A model generated the notes under the pieces. The model saw only the letters and a program-made list of their open reading frames with translations, was not told where the DNA came from and ran no database searches. This document shows positions 19,366 to 27,981 of a stretch of DNA of 64,000 nucleotides, piece after piece (position 1 is the first letter of the stretch; each line of letters starts with the position of its first letter). Source of the stretch: Bacillus sp. RO1 (GTDB taxonomy: Bacteria > Bacillota > Bacilli > Bacillales > Bacillaceae_I); assembly GCF_012524115.1 (NCBI RefSeq), contig NZ_JAAZWB010000092.1:45629-109628 (forward strand), written 5' to 3'. A program made the translations under genes and the position numbers.

Positions 19366-20988
19366 TTATTCCACCGTACTCTTCATCTCTTTCTCTACAA
19401 TGTCCCGTAAAGCACGTTTCAGGAATTTCCCTACCGATGTCTTCGGTATTTCTTCCATGAAGATTACTTCATCCGGCAGCCACCATTTTGCGAACTGAGG
19501 GGAAATAAAATCAATGATCTCTTGTTTAGCAACTTTGCCGACGTATGCTTCTTTCAGCACAACGCAAGCGACTGGTCTTTCCTGCCATTCGTCATGTGGA
19601 ATAGCGACGACGCTTGCTTCGAAAACTGCCTCATGTGCCATGATGGCGTTTTCCAAGTCAACAGAGGAGATCCATTCGCCACCGCTTTTTATTAAGTCTT
19701 TTGTACGGTCGACGATTTTAACTACTCCTTCTTCATCTACTGTAACGACATCACCTGTGTGCAGCCAGCCATCAATAAAGGCATCTGCCGAACGTTCGTC
19801 TTTATAGTACTCGTCTGCAATCCATGGACCTCGGAGGCATAGTTCTCCCATTTCCACGCCGTTCCATTCAACTTCCCCTTCTGCACCGACAATTTTCATC
19901 TCGAGGCCTGGTACCAACAATCCTTGCATGGAGCGGATATCTAGCATTTTTTCTTCATCTAGATCTGTTTGATGACTTTTCAACCTGGAAACTGTGGCAA
20001 GTGGCGTCGTTTCAGTCATTCCATATGCATGTAAGAAAGGTATTCCGTATTTCGTCTCAAATACTTTGATCATCCCTCGAGGTGCAGCGGAACCACCACA
20101 TAATATTGCCCGTAGGCTTGATGTGTCATACGATCCCTTTTCCAATTCATTCAATAAACCAAGCCAGATGGTCGGAACGCCGGCAGTCAAAGTGATATTC
20201 TCACTTTCAATCAACTCTGCCAAAAGTTGCGGTGTGAACTGTGGTCCTGGAAGCACTTGTGTCGTTCCAAACCAAGTTGCCGCAAACGGTAATCCCCACG
20301 CATTTGCGTGGAACATCGGCACAACCGGCATGCATGTATCATACTCTGATAGCCCTGCCGTATCCGCTAATCCAAGTGCAAAGCTATGAAGGACCAAAGA
20401 ACGGTGGGAGTACACAACACCTTTTGGATTACCGGTGGTGGCGGAAGTGTAACAAATTCCGGCCGCGTCGTTTTCATCGATATCTTTTATAAAGGAGTAG
20501 TTCGGGTCTCCTTCTTCTAATAAATCCTCATAAGAGAAAACAGGATGTAAGGAAGTTGATGGGAGTTCTTCTTTATCTGTCATAATGATGAATGCTTTCA
20601 CTGTTCCCAATTGGTCCTTTACCCGTTCCACTAACGGAAGCAAATCTTCATCCACAAAAAGCACCACATCTTCTGCATGATTGACAATATAAGACACATG
20701 CTCGGGAGCCAGTCTGATATTGATCGTATGAAGTACTGCCCCCATTCCTGGAATTCCAAAATAGGTTTCCAAATGGCGATGATGATTCCAAGCAAAAGTT
20801 CCTACTCTATCGCCTTTTTGCACCCCAAGCTTTTCTAGCGCACTGGATAATCGGCGTGTCCGTTCCCCAATTTTCCTGTAGGACAAACGCTGCACGCCAG
20901 ATAGAGTTCTTGACACAACCTCCTTATTCGGGAAAAATCTTTCTGCTCTTTCCAACATGGAACTGACGGTCATTGGTACATTCATCAT
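19366..20988 (-). CDS. fatty acyl-CoA synthetase (AlkK-like AMP-binding)
   Basis: ATP-dependent activation of a fatty acid to its CoA thioester. The 540-residue ANL-family protein has the P-loop-like motif YTSATTGNPKG (Ala for the usual Gly), HAYGMTET, the hinge and DRTKDLIKSGGEW motif, and the C-terminal catalytic lysine in TSVGKFLKRALR. The N-terminal PLTVSSML-type opening and length match medium/long-chain AlkK-like ligases. It is the last gene of a leftward cluster, 40 bases after the CaiB-like gene. It is the most divergent of the three ligases in this cluster, suggesting a different chain length or branch preference. Confidence 0.9.
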   Translation of the reverse strand: MMNVPMTVSSMLERAERFFPNKEVVSRTLSGVQRLSYRKIGERTRRLSSALEKLGVQKGDRVGTFAWNHHRHLETYFGIPGMGAVLHTINIRLAPEHVSYIVNHAEDVVLFVDEDLLPLVERVKDQLGTVKAFIIMTDKEELPSTSLHPVFSYEDLLEEGDPNYSFIKDIDENDAAGICYTSATTGNPKGVVYSHRSLVLHSFALGLADTAGLSEYDTCMPVVPMFHANAWGLPFAATWFGTTQVLPGPQFTPQLLAELIESENITLTAGVPTIWLGLLNELEKGSYDTSSLRAILCGGSAAPRGMIKVFETKYGIPFLHAYGMTETTPLATVSRLKSHQTDLDEEKMLDIRSMQGLLVPGLEMKIVGAEGEVEWNGVEMGELCLRGPWIADEYYKDERSADAFIDGWLHTGDVVTVDEEGVVKIVDRTKDLIKSGGEWISSVDLENAIMAHEAVFEASVVAIPHDEWQERPVACVVLKEAYVGKVAKQEIIDFISPQFAKWWLPDEVIFMEEIPKTSVGKFLKRALRDIVEKEMKSTVE

Positions 20989-21028
20989 CTAACATTACCC
21001 CTCTCAATTAAATGAATTTTAGCTTACA

Positions 21029-22126
21029 TTAAAGCTTGTCCAGCCATTTTCCTGTATGTTCCCCCACAGTTGGTGCATGCAAGTATCCGTTTGAGCTTCC
21101 ACCATGCATTGCAACCTTTACATTTCCTGCTTCATCCTGAAAAATACTTTTATTTTCTGTAAAATACGGATAACTTGAAAGTTCCCCTACTTCCAACACC
21201 GGTGTTAAGCAGCAATCGACCTGTTGGCTAAACGTTGTCCACTCTTCAAAAGTGCGACTAGCAAACAACTCTTCCATCCCTTGTGCAACAGGATTGGTGT
21301 TTCTTCTGATGGAAAAATGTGCTCCAAGCCATTCCTCCCGGTCCACCGCTTCGCAGAAATTCTGCCAGAATTTATATTCCAGTGCGCCGAGGGCCATAAA
21401 TCGCCCGTTCTTCGTTTCATAAATTCCATAGCTGATGAGTTCCCCGTTCAGTAGCGTGATGCCTTGCTCCTCTCCTACCTCCTGATGAATGAACAAGTGC
21501 GTCCCCATCAAAGAAGTGGAAACATCTGTAAGACTGATAGAGTGGTAGCCTCCTAGACCTGACCGCTCCTTTTTCCATAATAGTGCTAGCACCATCTCAC
21601 AAGCCGCCATACTGCCAAAATAGTCTGCTATGGTGATGGAAGGGTGTATGGGGCGTCCAGATCTATCCTTTAATTGAGCAAGCAATCCGCTTAGTGCCAT
21701 ATAGTTAATATCATGGCTTCCAAGCTGGCTCCAATCACCATTGTTCCCGTAACCTCTAATGGAACAATAGATAATGTCTAGCTTTCGCATTTTAACAGGT
21801 TCATAGTCTAGTCCAAATCGGGACATTACACCCGGCCTGAAACTTTCAATTATCACATCGCAGCCTTCTACCAAACCCAAGATTTTTTCCCTGTCTTCTT
21901 CTTTTTTCAAATCGACGGACACACTCATTTTCCCACGATTATTAGCGAGATAAACCACACCAGTTCCTTCACGCTTTATTCCAGTGTGACGGGCGGGATC
22001 ACCTGCCAACGGTTCCACTTTGATGACCTCTGCTCCAAGATCCGCGAGCCGTTGCGTGGCATATGGACCTGGGAGATAGTTGGTGAAATCTAGTATTCTA
22101 ACGCCTTCTAGCAATTTTTCTATCAT
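21029..22126 (-). CDS. CaiB/BaiF family (class III) CoA-transferase or alpha-methylacyl-CoA racemase
   Basis: The 365-residue protein opens LEGVRILDFTNYLPGPYATQRLADLGAEVIKVE, the family signature, and has the conserved aspartate in SHDINYMALSG (Asp139) that either forms the aspartyl-CoA anhydride or acts as the racemase acid/base. The 360-residue size and GHD-type motif make alpha-methylacyl-CoA racemase as likely as CoA transfer. It overlaps the upstream ligase by four bases (ATGA), so the two are coupled. In an acyl-CoA oxidation cluster, a racemase would prepare 2-methyl-branched acyl-CoA for dehydrogenation (inference). Confidence 0.85.
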   Translation of the reverse strand: MIEKLLEGVRILDFTNYLPGPYATQRLADLGAEVIKVEPLAGDPARHTGIKREGTGVVYLANNRGKMSVSVDLKKEEDREKILGLVEGCDVIIESFRPGVMSRFGLDYEPVKMRKLDIIYCSIRGYGNNGDWSQLGSHDINYMALSGLLAQLKDRSGRPIHPSITIADYFGSMAACEMVLALLWKKERSGLGGYHSISLTDVSTSLMGTHLFIHQEVGEEQGITLLNGELISYGIYETKNGRFMALGALEYKFWQNFCEAVDREEWLGAHFSIRRNTNPVAQGMEELFASRTFEEWTTFSQQVDCCLTPVLEVGELSSYPYFTENKSIFQDEAGNVKVAMHGGSSNGYLHAPTVGEHTGKWLDKL

Positions 22127-23697
22127 CGGGATGGTGCTTCCCCTGTCATAAGCTCTTCCATCTGCTTTCTCAAGACAAACTTTTGAATTTTCCCGCTCGC
22201 ATTTCGAGGCAGAGCATCCACAAACATGTATTTACGTGGGCGTTTATAACGAGCAAGCTCGGAACTATTCAAACAGAAATCATCCAGTTCTTCCTCTGTC
22301 ACTGAATCATTCTTTTTCACCACAAACGCAGTTACCGTTTCTCCCCAACGGTCATCTGGCAGGCCGACAATGGCTACATCCAGAACTGCAGGGTGCTCAT
22401 ACAGTACATCCTCGACTTCTCGTGGATAGATGTTTTCCCCGCCGCTGATGATCATGTCATCCACCCTGTCTTTTACATATAAAAAACCTTCCTCATCTAA
22501 ATAACCAATGTCACCTGAATGGTACCAACCTTTATACATGGCAGCTGCTGTTGCTTCTTCCCTGTTAAAATATGAGCTCATGATGCATGGGCCTTTCACA
22601 AGGATTTCTCCTGCCTCTCCTGCAGGCAACATATCTTCTGGGTCACTTGGTCCATCTTCGTTCTGGCGCACAATTCGAATTTCATGGTTCAAGCATGCCT
22701 TTCCAGCAGAACCAGCTTTCCTGAGCTGATCTTTTTCTGAAAGAAAAGTAATCGCGGGTCCCATTTCTGTCATGCCATATGCTTGGACAAGGGAAATTCC
22801 AAGTAAGTCGTGACATGCCTTGACAAGTGCCGGCGCCATTGGCGCTGCCCCGTATAATCCAAGATTAAGGCTGCTCAAGTTATACTCATTGAAATTTTCT
22901 TGTAGCAGCATATTCCACATAGTTGGGGCTGCAAAAAACTTTGTAACCTTTTCCTCTTGAATCAATTGAAGCACCTTTTTCGGTTCGAAATGATGCAGGA
23001 TGACATTTTTTCCACCAACATGAATTCGAGGGATGACAGCACAGTGCAGTTCCGCGCAATGGAACATCGGGGCGGTCACCAATCCAACATCCTCCGCTTC
23101 AAGCTTAGTGGCGGAAATGACAATTAAGCTTTGTTCCGCCATATCTCTATGTCGATGAACGACTCCTTTTGGTCTTCCCGTTGTTCCGCTAGTGTACATG
23201 ATGGCATATGTGTCGTTTTCTAGGACGCTGATAAAAACTTCATCAGTGGAAGAAGTCTTTAATTTTTCGTGATAAGCGGAGGAATAGTTGGTTTCTTCCC
23301 CATCGATAACCCAGAATCCTGTTTCCTCGAAGCGCGCCGCAATGGAAGCAACTACAGGCTCCAATGCTTTTTCATACATCACTACTTTGGGCTTTGCATC
23401 GTTTAGAATGAACGCCACTTCCTCCGGCTGCAAGCGGAAATTGATTGGATTGAAGACTGCTCCGATTTTTGCACAAGCAAGCATCGTGGTCGCCAATTCC
23501 TCTGTGTTAAAAAGTAGCGTGGAGACCCTGTCCCCTTTTTTCACTCCTTCTTCCAACAGGGAATTGGCTAATCTGTTTACTTCCACATTCCATTCTTTGT
23601 AGGTATAACGTACATTTTTCTTCACATCATAAAGCGCTTCTTTATCTGGAAACTTTTGTACTGTAAGATCAAAGATTTTCCCAATCGTTATTGACAT
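22123..23697 (-). CDS. acyl-CoA synthetase (AMP-binding, class I)
   Basis: The 524-residue ANL enzyme has YTSGTTGRPKG, QAYGMTEMGP, YHSGDIGYLDEEGFL, DRVDDMIISGGENIYP and the catalytic C-terminal lysine in LPRNASGKIQK. It is closely similar in plan to the ligase at 26214-27737 and, less so, to 19366-20988. AGGAGG lies before the ATG. It begins the second half of the cluster after a 161-base gap from the thiolase gene, in which no terminator and no certain promoter were found. The fatty-acid specificity is not predictable from sequence. Confidence 0.9.
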   Translation of the reverse strand: MSITIGKIFDLTVQKFPDKEALYDVKKNVRYTYKEWNVEVNRLANSLLEEGVKKGDRVSTLLFNTEELATTMLACAKIGAVFNPINFRLQPEEVAFILNDAKPKVVMYEKALEPVVASIAARFEETGFWVIDGEETNYSSAYHEKLKTSSTDEVFISVLENDTYAIMYTSGTTGRPKGVVHRHRDMAEQSLIVISATKLEAEDVGLVTAPMFHCAELHCAVIPRIHVGGKNVILHHFEPKKVLQLIQEEKVTKFFAAPTMWNMLLQENFNEYNLSSLNLGLYGAAPMAPALVKACHDLLGISLVQAYGMTEMGPAITFLSEKDQLRKAGSAGKACLNHEIRIVRQNEDGPSDPEDMLPAGEAGEILVKGPCIMSSYFNREEATAAAMYKGWYHSGDIGYLDEEGFLYVKDRVDDMIISGGENIYPREVEDVLYEHPAVLDVAIVGLPDDRWGETVTAFVVKKNDSVTEEELDDFCLNSSELARYKRPRKYMFVDALPRNASGKIQKFVLRKQMEELMTGEAPSR

Positions 23698-23858
23698 CTT
23701 TCATCCTCCTACTTTTCATGAGTTGGTTTATCATTTCGTAGTAATCATCAATGGTGCCTGTGGTTAGTACTTTTATTAGACAGTTTCACTGTTTCAGTAC
23801 CAGCTATGGATTTATAGAGAACTTCAATTTAGTTTTTTTATTAATGGGATTCGGGCGT

Positions 23859-25007
23859 TTAGAGCCTTTCTATGATGGTCGCGTTCGCCATTCCATGCCC
23901 CTCGCACATTGTTTGGAGGCCGTATCTACCACCAGTACGTTCGAGTTCATGCATCATACTTATCATTAATCTAGCTCCACTTGCCCCTAGAGGATGACCT
24001 AACGCAATTGCCCCACCGTTCGGATTAAGTTTTGCTGGATCAGCTCCTGTTTCCTTCAACCATGCCATCGGTACCGGAGCAAATGCTTCATTAACTTCGA
24101 ACACATCAATGTCATCAATGGACAGGCCTGATTTTTGCAGTATTTTTTCGGTAGCGGGAATCGGCCCTGTCAGCATCAAGGTTGGATCAGACCCGACCAC
24201 CACTCTTGTATGCACTTTGAATCGCGGCTTTAATCCAAGCTCCAAAGCCTTTTCCTTTGTCATTAACAGGAGGGCAGCTGCTCCGTCACTGATCTGACTT
24301 GCATTCCCCGCATGAATAACGCCGTCCTCTTTAAAAACAGTCTTTAATCCACCAAGCGCCTCCACGGATGTTTCCTTGCGAGGACCGGAATCATCCTTCA
24401 TCATAAATGTTGAACCATCTTCCAATGTCACTTCAATCGGCATGATTTCTTTTGCAAAATAACCCTCTGCTTGCGCCTTTAATGCTTTTTGATGGCTTTC
24501 ATAAGAGAAGGTATCTAACTCCTCGCGGGTAAATCCGTATTTCTCCGCAATTCTTTCTGCGGATAGCCCTTGATTGATGATTTCATATTTTTCCTGCAGT
24601 CTGTCACTAAATGGCGCCTTTTGATAGTTGGATCCCATCGGCACTCTTGTCATATTCTCAACTCCGCCTGCAATCACGACGTCCATGTCACCTGAAAGAA
24701 TAGCCTGTGCCGCAAAGTGGACAGCCTGTTGACTGGAGCCGCACTGGCGATCAAGAGTAGTACCTGGCACTTCAATCGGAAAACCTGCAATCAAGGCGAC
24801 AACCCTTGCGATGTCCCCGGCCTGTTCTCCAGACTGAGTCACACACCCCAGAATGACGTCTTCCACAAGTCCAGCGTCTATCCCGGTACGATTTACAAGT
24901 TCCTTCAGTACTTCCCCAGCCAGATCATCCGGCCTGAAATCCTTCAATAACCCTTTCCTTCTTCCAACAGGTGTTCTAACCCCTTCTACAATGACGACTT
25001 CTCTCAT
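23859..25007 (-). CDS. acetyl-CoA acyltransferase (thiolase)
   Basis: Catalyses the final thiolytic step of beta-oxidation. The 382-residue protein has all thiolase landmarks: nucleophilic cysteine in DRQCGSSQQ (Cys89), the NEAFAPV loop, the catalytic histidine in GGAIALGHPLGASGAR, and the second cysteine in CEGHGMAN. It is 18 bases downstream of the acyl-CoA dehydrogenase gene. FadA-type degradative thiolases and biosynthetic acetyl-CoA acetyltransferases share these motifs; the neighbours make degradative use likely. Confidence 0.93.
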   Translation of the reverse strand: MREVVIVEGVRTPVGRRKGLLKDFRPDDLAGEVLKELVNRTGIDAGLVEDVILGCVTQSGEQAGDIARVVALIAGFPIEVPGTTLDRQCGSSQQAVHFAAQAILSGDMDVVIAGGVENMTRVPMGSNYQKAPFSDRLQEKYEIINQGLSAERIAEKYGFTREELDTFSYESHQKALKAQAEGYFAKEIMPIEVTLEDGSTFMMKDDSGPRKETSVEALGGLKTVFKEDGVIHAGNASQISDGAAALLLMTKEKALELGLKPRFKVHTRVVVGSDPTLMLTGPIPATEKILQKSGLSIDDIDVFEVNEAFAPVPMAWLKETGADPAKLNPNGGAIALGHPLGASGARLMISMMHELERTGGRYGLQTMCEGHGMANATIIERL

Positions 25008-25025
25008 GGTGAATAATCTCCCTCC

Positions 25026-26201
25026 CTACAATCCTAAGTTTTTGGCAATAATCGTTTTCATAATGTCATTGGTGCCTGCATAAATACTTGCAACTGGAAT
25101 GTCACGATATCTTCTTGCAATCTTGTATTCTTCCATATAACCGTAACCGCCATGAAGCTGCATACACTGGGTTGCAATGTTTCTTGCAATTTCTGTGAGC
25201 TTCCATTTCGCCATCGATACCTTTGTCACCACATCTTCCCCGGCAATATGATCGGCGATGAGCTGGTCAAGAAAAGCTCTTCCCATCTCTACTTCTGTTG
25301 CCATTTCCGCTATTTTAAACTGAGTATTCTGAAATTTACTGACAGGTCTACCGAACGCTTCCCTGCTTTTTACATAGTCAATCGTGGATTGCAGCATTTC
25401 TTCTGAAGCGATCTGGGCTCCAATGCCCACCAACAGCCTTTCCTGCTGCAGTTTATCCATTAAGTATAAGAACCCGCGACCTTCTTCACCAAGTAGATTC
25501 TCCTTAGGAACCTTACAATCCTCAAAAAATAACTCGGCTGTGTCTTGAGAATGTAACCCCACTTTGTCTAGCTTCCGGCCTCTAGAAAAGCCTGGATGTC
25601 CCCTTTCAATTACTAGCAGACTGACTCCTTTATGCTGCGGGCGAATTTCTGTGTCCGTCTTCACTGCCACAATCACTAAATCAGCATGAATGCCATTCGT
25701 GATGAACGTTTTTGCACCATTAACAATATAATGGTCGCCCTCTAGTCTTGCAGTTGTTTTGATATTTGCTAAATCAGATCCCGTCCCAGGTTCTGTCATT
25801 GCAATAGCCGTAATTGTTTGTCCAGTCACACAAGAAGGCAACCATCTCTGCTTCTGCTTATCTGTCCCAAAGCTTGTGATATAAGGGACCGCAATATCGT
25901 TGTGAAGTGCGACGCCAATTAGGCCAGTTCCGACACGCTCGAGCTCTTCGTTAATGACGACGGAATAACCCCAATCTGTTTCACTACCACCATACTTTTC
26001 ATCAATATCAGGACAAAGATAGCCCTGTTCCCCCATCTTCGTCCAAAACGAACGAGGAATAATGCGATCATTTTCCCACTCATCATAAAAAGGAACTGCT
26101 TCTTTTTCCAAAAACTTACGCAATGATTTTCTGAAATGTTGATGATCGTCTGTTAAATATGGATGTTTTCTTGGTTCTCTCTTTGTTGAAAGCGATTTCA
26201 A
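25026..26201 (-). CDS. acyl-CoA dehydrogenase (long/branched-chain type)
   Basis: FAD enzyme introducing the alpha-beta double bond of acyl-CoA. The 391-residue protein has the FAD/substrate motifs AIAMTEPGTGSDLANIKTTA and TKTFITNG-like (GAKTFITNG), RKAFG-like (SREAFGRPVSKFQ), and IYAGTNDIM at the C-terminus. The C-terminal motif has Ala where short- and medium-chain enzymes have the catalytic Glu (YEGT). A glutamate in QQERLL instead aligns with the catalytic base of isovaleryl-CoA dehydrogenase, so it belongs to the isovaleryl/long-chain class. The start is a TTG at 26201 with AGGGGTG upstream. It is 12 bases after the first ligase gene. Confidence 0.9.
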   Translation of the reverse strand: MKSLSTKREPRKHPYLTDDHQHFRKSLRKFLEKEAVPFYDEWENDRIIPRSFWTKMGEQGYLCPDIDEKYGGSETDWGYSVVINEELERVGTGLIGVALHNDIAVPYITSFGTDKQKQRWLPSCVTGQTITAIAMTEPGTGSDLANIKTTARLEGDHYIVNGAKTFITNGIHADLVIVAVKTDTEIRPQHKGVSLLVIERGHPGFSRGRKLDKVGLHSQDTAELFFEDCKVPKENLLGEEGRGFLYLMDKLQQERLLVGIGAQIASEEMLQSTIDYVKSREAFGRPVSKFQNTQFKIAEMATEVEMGRAFLDQLIADHIAGEDVVTKVSMAKWKLTEIARNIATQCMQLHGGYGYMEEYKIARRYRDIPVASIYAGTNDIMKTIIAKNLGL

Positions 26202-26213
26202 TATACTTCACCC

Positions 26214-27737
26214 CTATGCTTTTACTTGATTAAATTGCTGTCTCAGTTGATATTTCAGTATTTTTCCAGAAGCATTTCTAGGCAGCGTCTCTTCCACAAA
26301 TATTTTACGTGGAACCTTGTAGCCAGCTAGCTTTTGACGGCAGAACTGCTTTAGTTCCTCTTTATTGACCACTTGATCCTTATGAGGAACCACAACTGCA
26401 CATACCGCTTCTCCCCATACCTCATCCGGCAGTCCGATAATAGCCGCCTCGAGAACTTGAGGGTGTTCGTACAACACTTCCTCTACTTCAATGGAATAGA
26501 CGTTTTCCCCTCCCGAGATAATCATGTCTTTTTTGCGGTCCACTAAGGTGATATTACCTTCTTCGTCAATGGTGGCCAAATCTCCTGTATATAACCATCC
26601 ATCTTTTAACGCAGCTTTCGTTTCTTCTGGTTTTTTATAATATTCTTTCATGATGGATTCACCTTTAAGGACAAATTCCCCCACTCCACCAACTTCAATG
26701 TCCGCACCAGTTTCATCGACGACTCTTGCTTCCGTTAAAAATGAAGGTTTCCCATTTTTTCCGAGGTGTTTTTTGTGACCATTAGGATCCAATAATATAC
26801 CGTTTGGACCAGCCTCAGTTAAACCACATAGATTGAAAAATTGATCATTTTTAAATAAATTCATGCTCTTTTTTACAAGCTCTGGAGCCATTGGTGCCGC
26901 TCCATAACCGCAACGCTTAATGGAGGATAAATCGTAGTTATCTGCATTAGGTACCTGTAAAAGGAAGTTGAACATAGCTGGCACTCCAAAGAAATGAGTG
27001 ATCTTATGTTCCTGTATCGCTTGAAGTGTATGAACTGGATGAAAATCACGATGAATGAAGTGTGTCGCCCCAAGCACCGTTCCCGATACAAGGAATAAAT
27101 TCAGTTGTGCAGAATGGAACAACGGTGCAATATGTAAAAAGCGCTCTTGCTGATTGATGCCCATACTGATCATCATAGAAAGGCCAACATTGAAGATTCT
27201 TCTGTGATCAAACAAAGCACCTTTTGGACGTCCGGTCGTTCCAGAAGTGTACAGAATTTCTAAATCATCTGTTTCAAGTACTTCCACTGTTGGGTCCTCT
27301 TCGTTTATTGATAGGACTTCCCTATAAGAATTGTTTTCAGAAATAGTTGGCGTCCCCACCACAATTACATTTTCCACAGCACTTCCTGGGATTGCCTTTG
27401 CAATAGTTCCTTCAAATTCTTCGTCACAGATTACTACTTTCGCTTCTGACTGCTCTATAATATATTGAATTTCAGAGGAGGTTAAACGGAAGTTCATCGG
27501 TACGATAACGGCACCGATTTTTGCACCTGCAAAATAAGAGAAAACAAAAGTATCCGAGTTTTTCATCATGAAGGCCACTTTGTCCCCTTTAGAGATACCC
27601 AGCTTTAACAGTCCGTGAGAGAGCTTATTCACTTCCCTGTTGAACTGATCGTAATTATACTGTCTCCCTTCACAATCAATGGCTAGCTTCTCTGGCACCT
27701 TTCTGGCGTTTTGCGACAAATACATTCCAATGTTCAT
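26214..27737 (-). CDS. acyl-CoA synthetase, first gene of the sigma-54 operon
   Basis: The 507-residue ANL enzyme carries YTSGTTGRPKG, GLTEAGPNG, LYTGDLATIDEEG, DRKKDMIISGGENVYS and the C-terminal LPRNASGKILKYQLR lysine motif. It activates a carboxylic acid to the CoA ester at the head of the dehydrogenase-thiolase operon. GGGAGG precedes the ATG. A textbook -24/-12 promoter (27774-27791) and an upstream palindrome (27844-27858) lie between it and the activator gene, so transcription should require sigma-54 (SigL) and that activator. Confidence 0.92.
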   Translation of the reverse strand: MNIGMYLSQNARKVPEKLAIDCEGRQYNYDQFNREVNKLSHGLLKLGISKGDKVAFMMKNSDTFVFSYFAGAKIGAVIVPMNFRLTSSEIQYIIEQSEAKVVICDEEFEGTIAKAIPGSAVENVIVVGTPTISENNSYREVLSINEEDPTVEVLETDDLEILYTSGTTGRPKGALFDHRRIFNVGLSMMISMGINQQERFLHIAPLFHSAQLNLFLVSGTVLGATHFIHRDFHPVHTLQAIQEHKITHFFGVPAMFNFLLQVPNADNYDLSSIKRCGYGAAPMAPELVKKSMNLFKNDQFFNLCGLTEAGPNGILLDPNGHKKHLGKNGKPSFLTEARVVDETGADIEVGGVGEFVLKGESIMKEYYKKPEETKAALKDGWLYTGDLATIDEEGNITLVDRKKDMIISGGENVYSIEVEEVLYEHPQVLEAAIIGLPDEVWGEAVCAVVVPHKDQVVNKEELKQFCRQKLAGYKVPRKIFVEETLPRNASGKILKYQLRQQFNQVKA

Positions 27738-27773
27738 ACACTTTCCTCCCTTTTATTTGACTCAACTATGTAT

Positions 27774-27791
27774 ATGCAAGAATTGTGCCAA
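27774..27791 (-). promoter_or_regulatory. sigma-54 (-24/-12) promoter of the acyl-CoA operon
   Basis: TTGGCACAATTCTTGCAT on the minus strand matches the sigma-54 consensus TTGGCACNNNNNTTGCW, with GG and GC separated by ten bases. It lies about 37 bases upstream of the first ligase gene. Confidence 0.92.
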
Positions 27792-27843
27792 GACTCTTAG
27801 ATATGCCTAGGTAGGAATCTTTACTCTCTGTTTTTTAAAAAGC

Positions 27844-27858
27844 GTCCAATATTTGGAC
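27844..27858. promoter_or_regulatory. candidate upstream activator site
   Basis: GTCCAATATTTGGAC is a perfect 15-bp inverted repeat (6-3-6) about 55 bases upstream of the -24 element, a usual place for an enhancer bound by a sigma-54 activator. A looser dyad, TGGACCAA (27901-27910 area) with TTGTTCCA further upstream, may be a second half-conserved site. Confidence 0.5.
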
Positions 27859-27940
27859 ACTTCAATGTATACACTGTATATAGTGAATAGAAATGTATCA
27901 CTGGACCAATTTTTTAAAAAGTTTGTTCCAAAAATCAATC

Positions 27941-27975
27941 AAAAAAGACGATTTCCCTCAAGAATCCGTCTTTTC
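27941..27975 (-). terminator. terminator of the sigma-54 activator gene
   Basis: AAAAGACG / CGTCTTTT stem then TTTTGAT on the minus strand, immediately after the activator stop codon. Confidence 0.75.
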
Positions 27976-27981
27976 TAACAT

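Noticed and set aside
27738..27773. Sigma-A promoter for the first ligase gene
   Set aside because: No acceptable -35/-10 pair was seen; the -24/-12 promoter accounts for the region.
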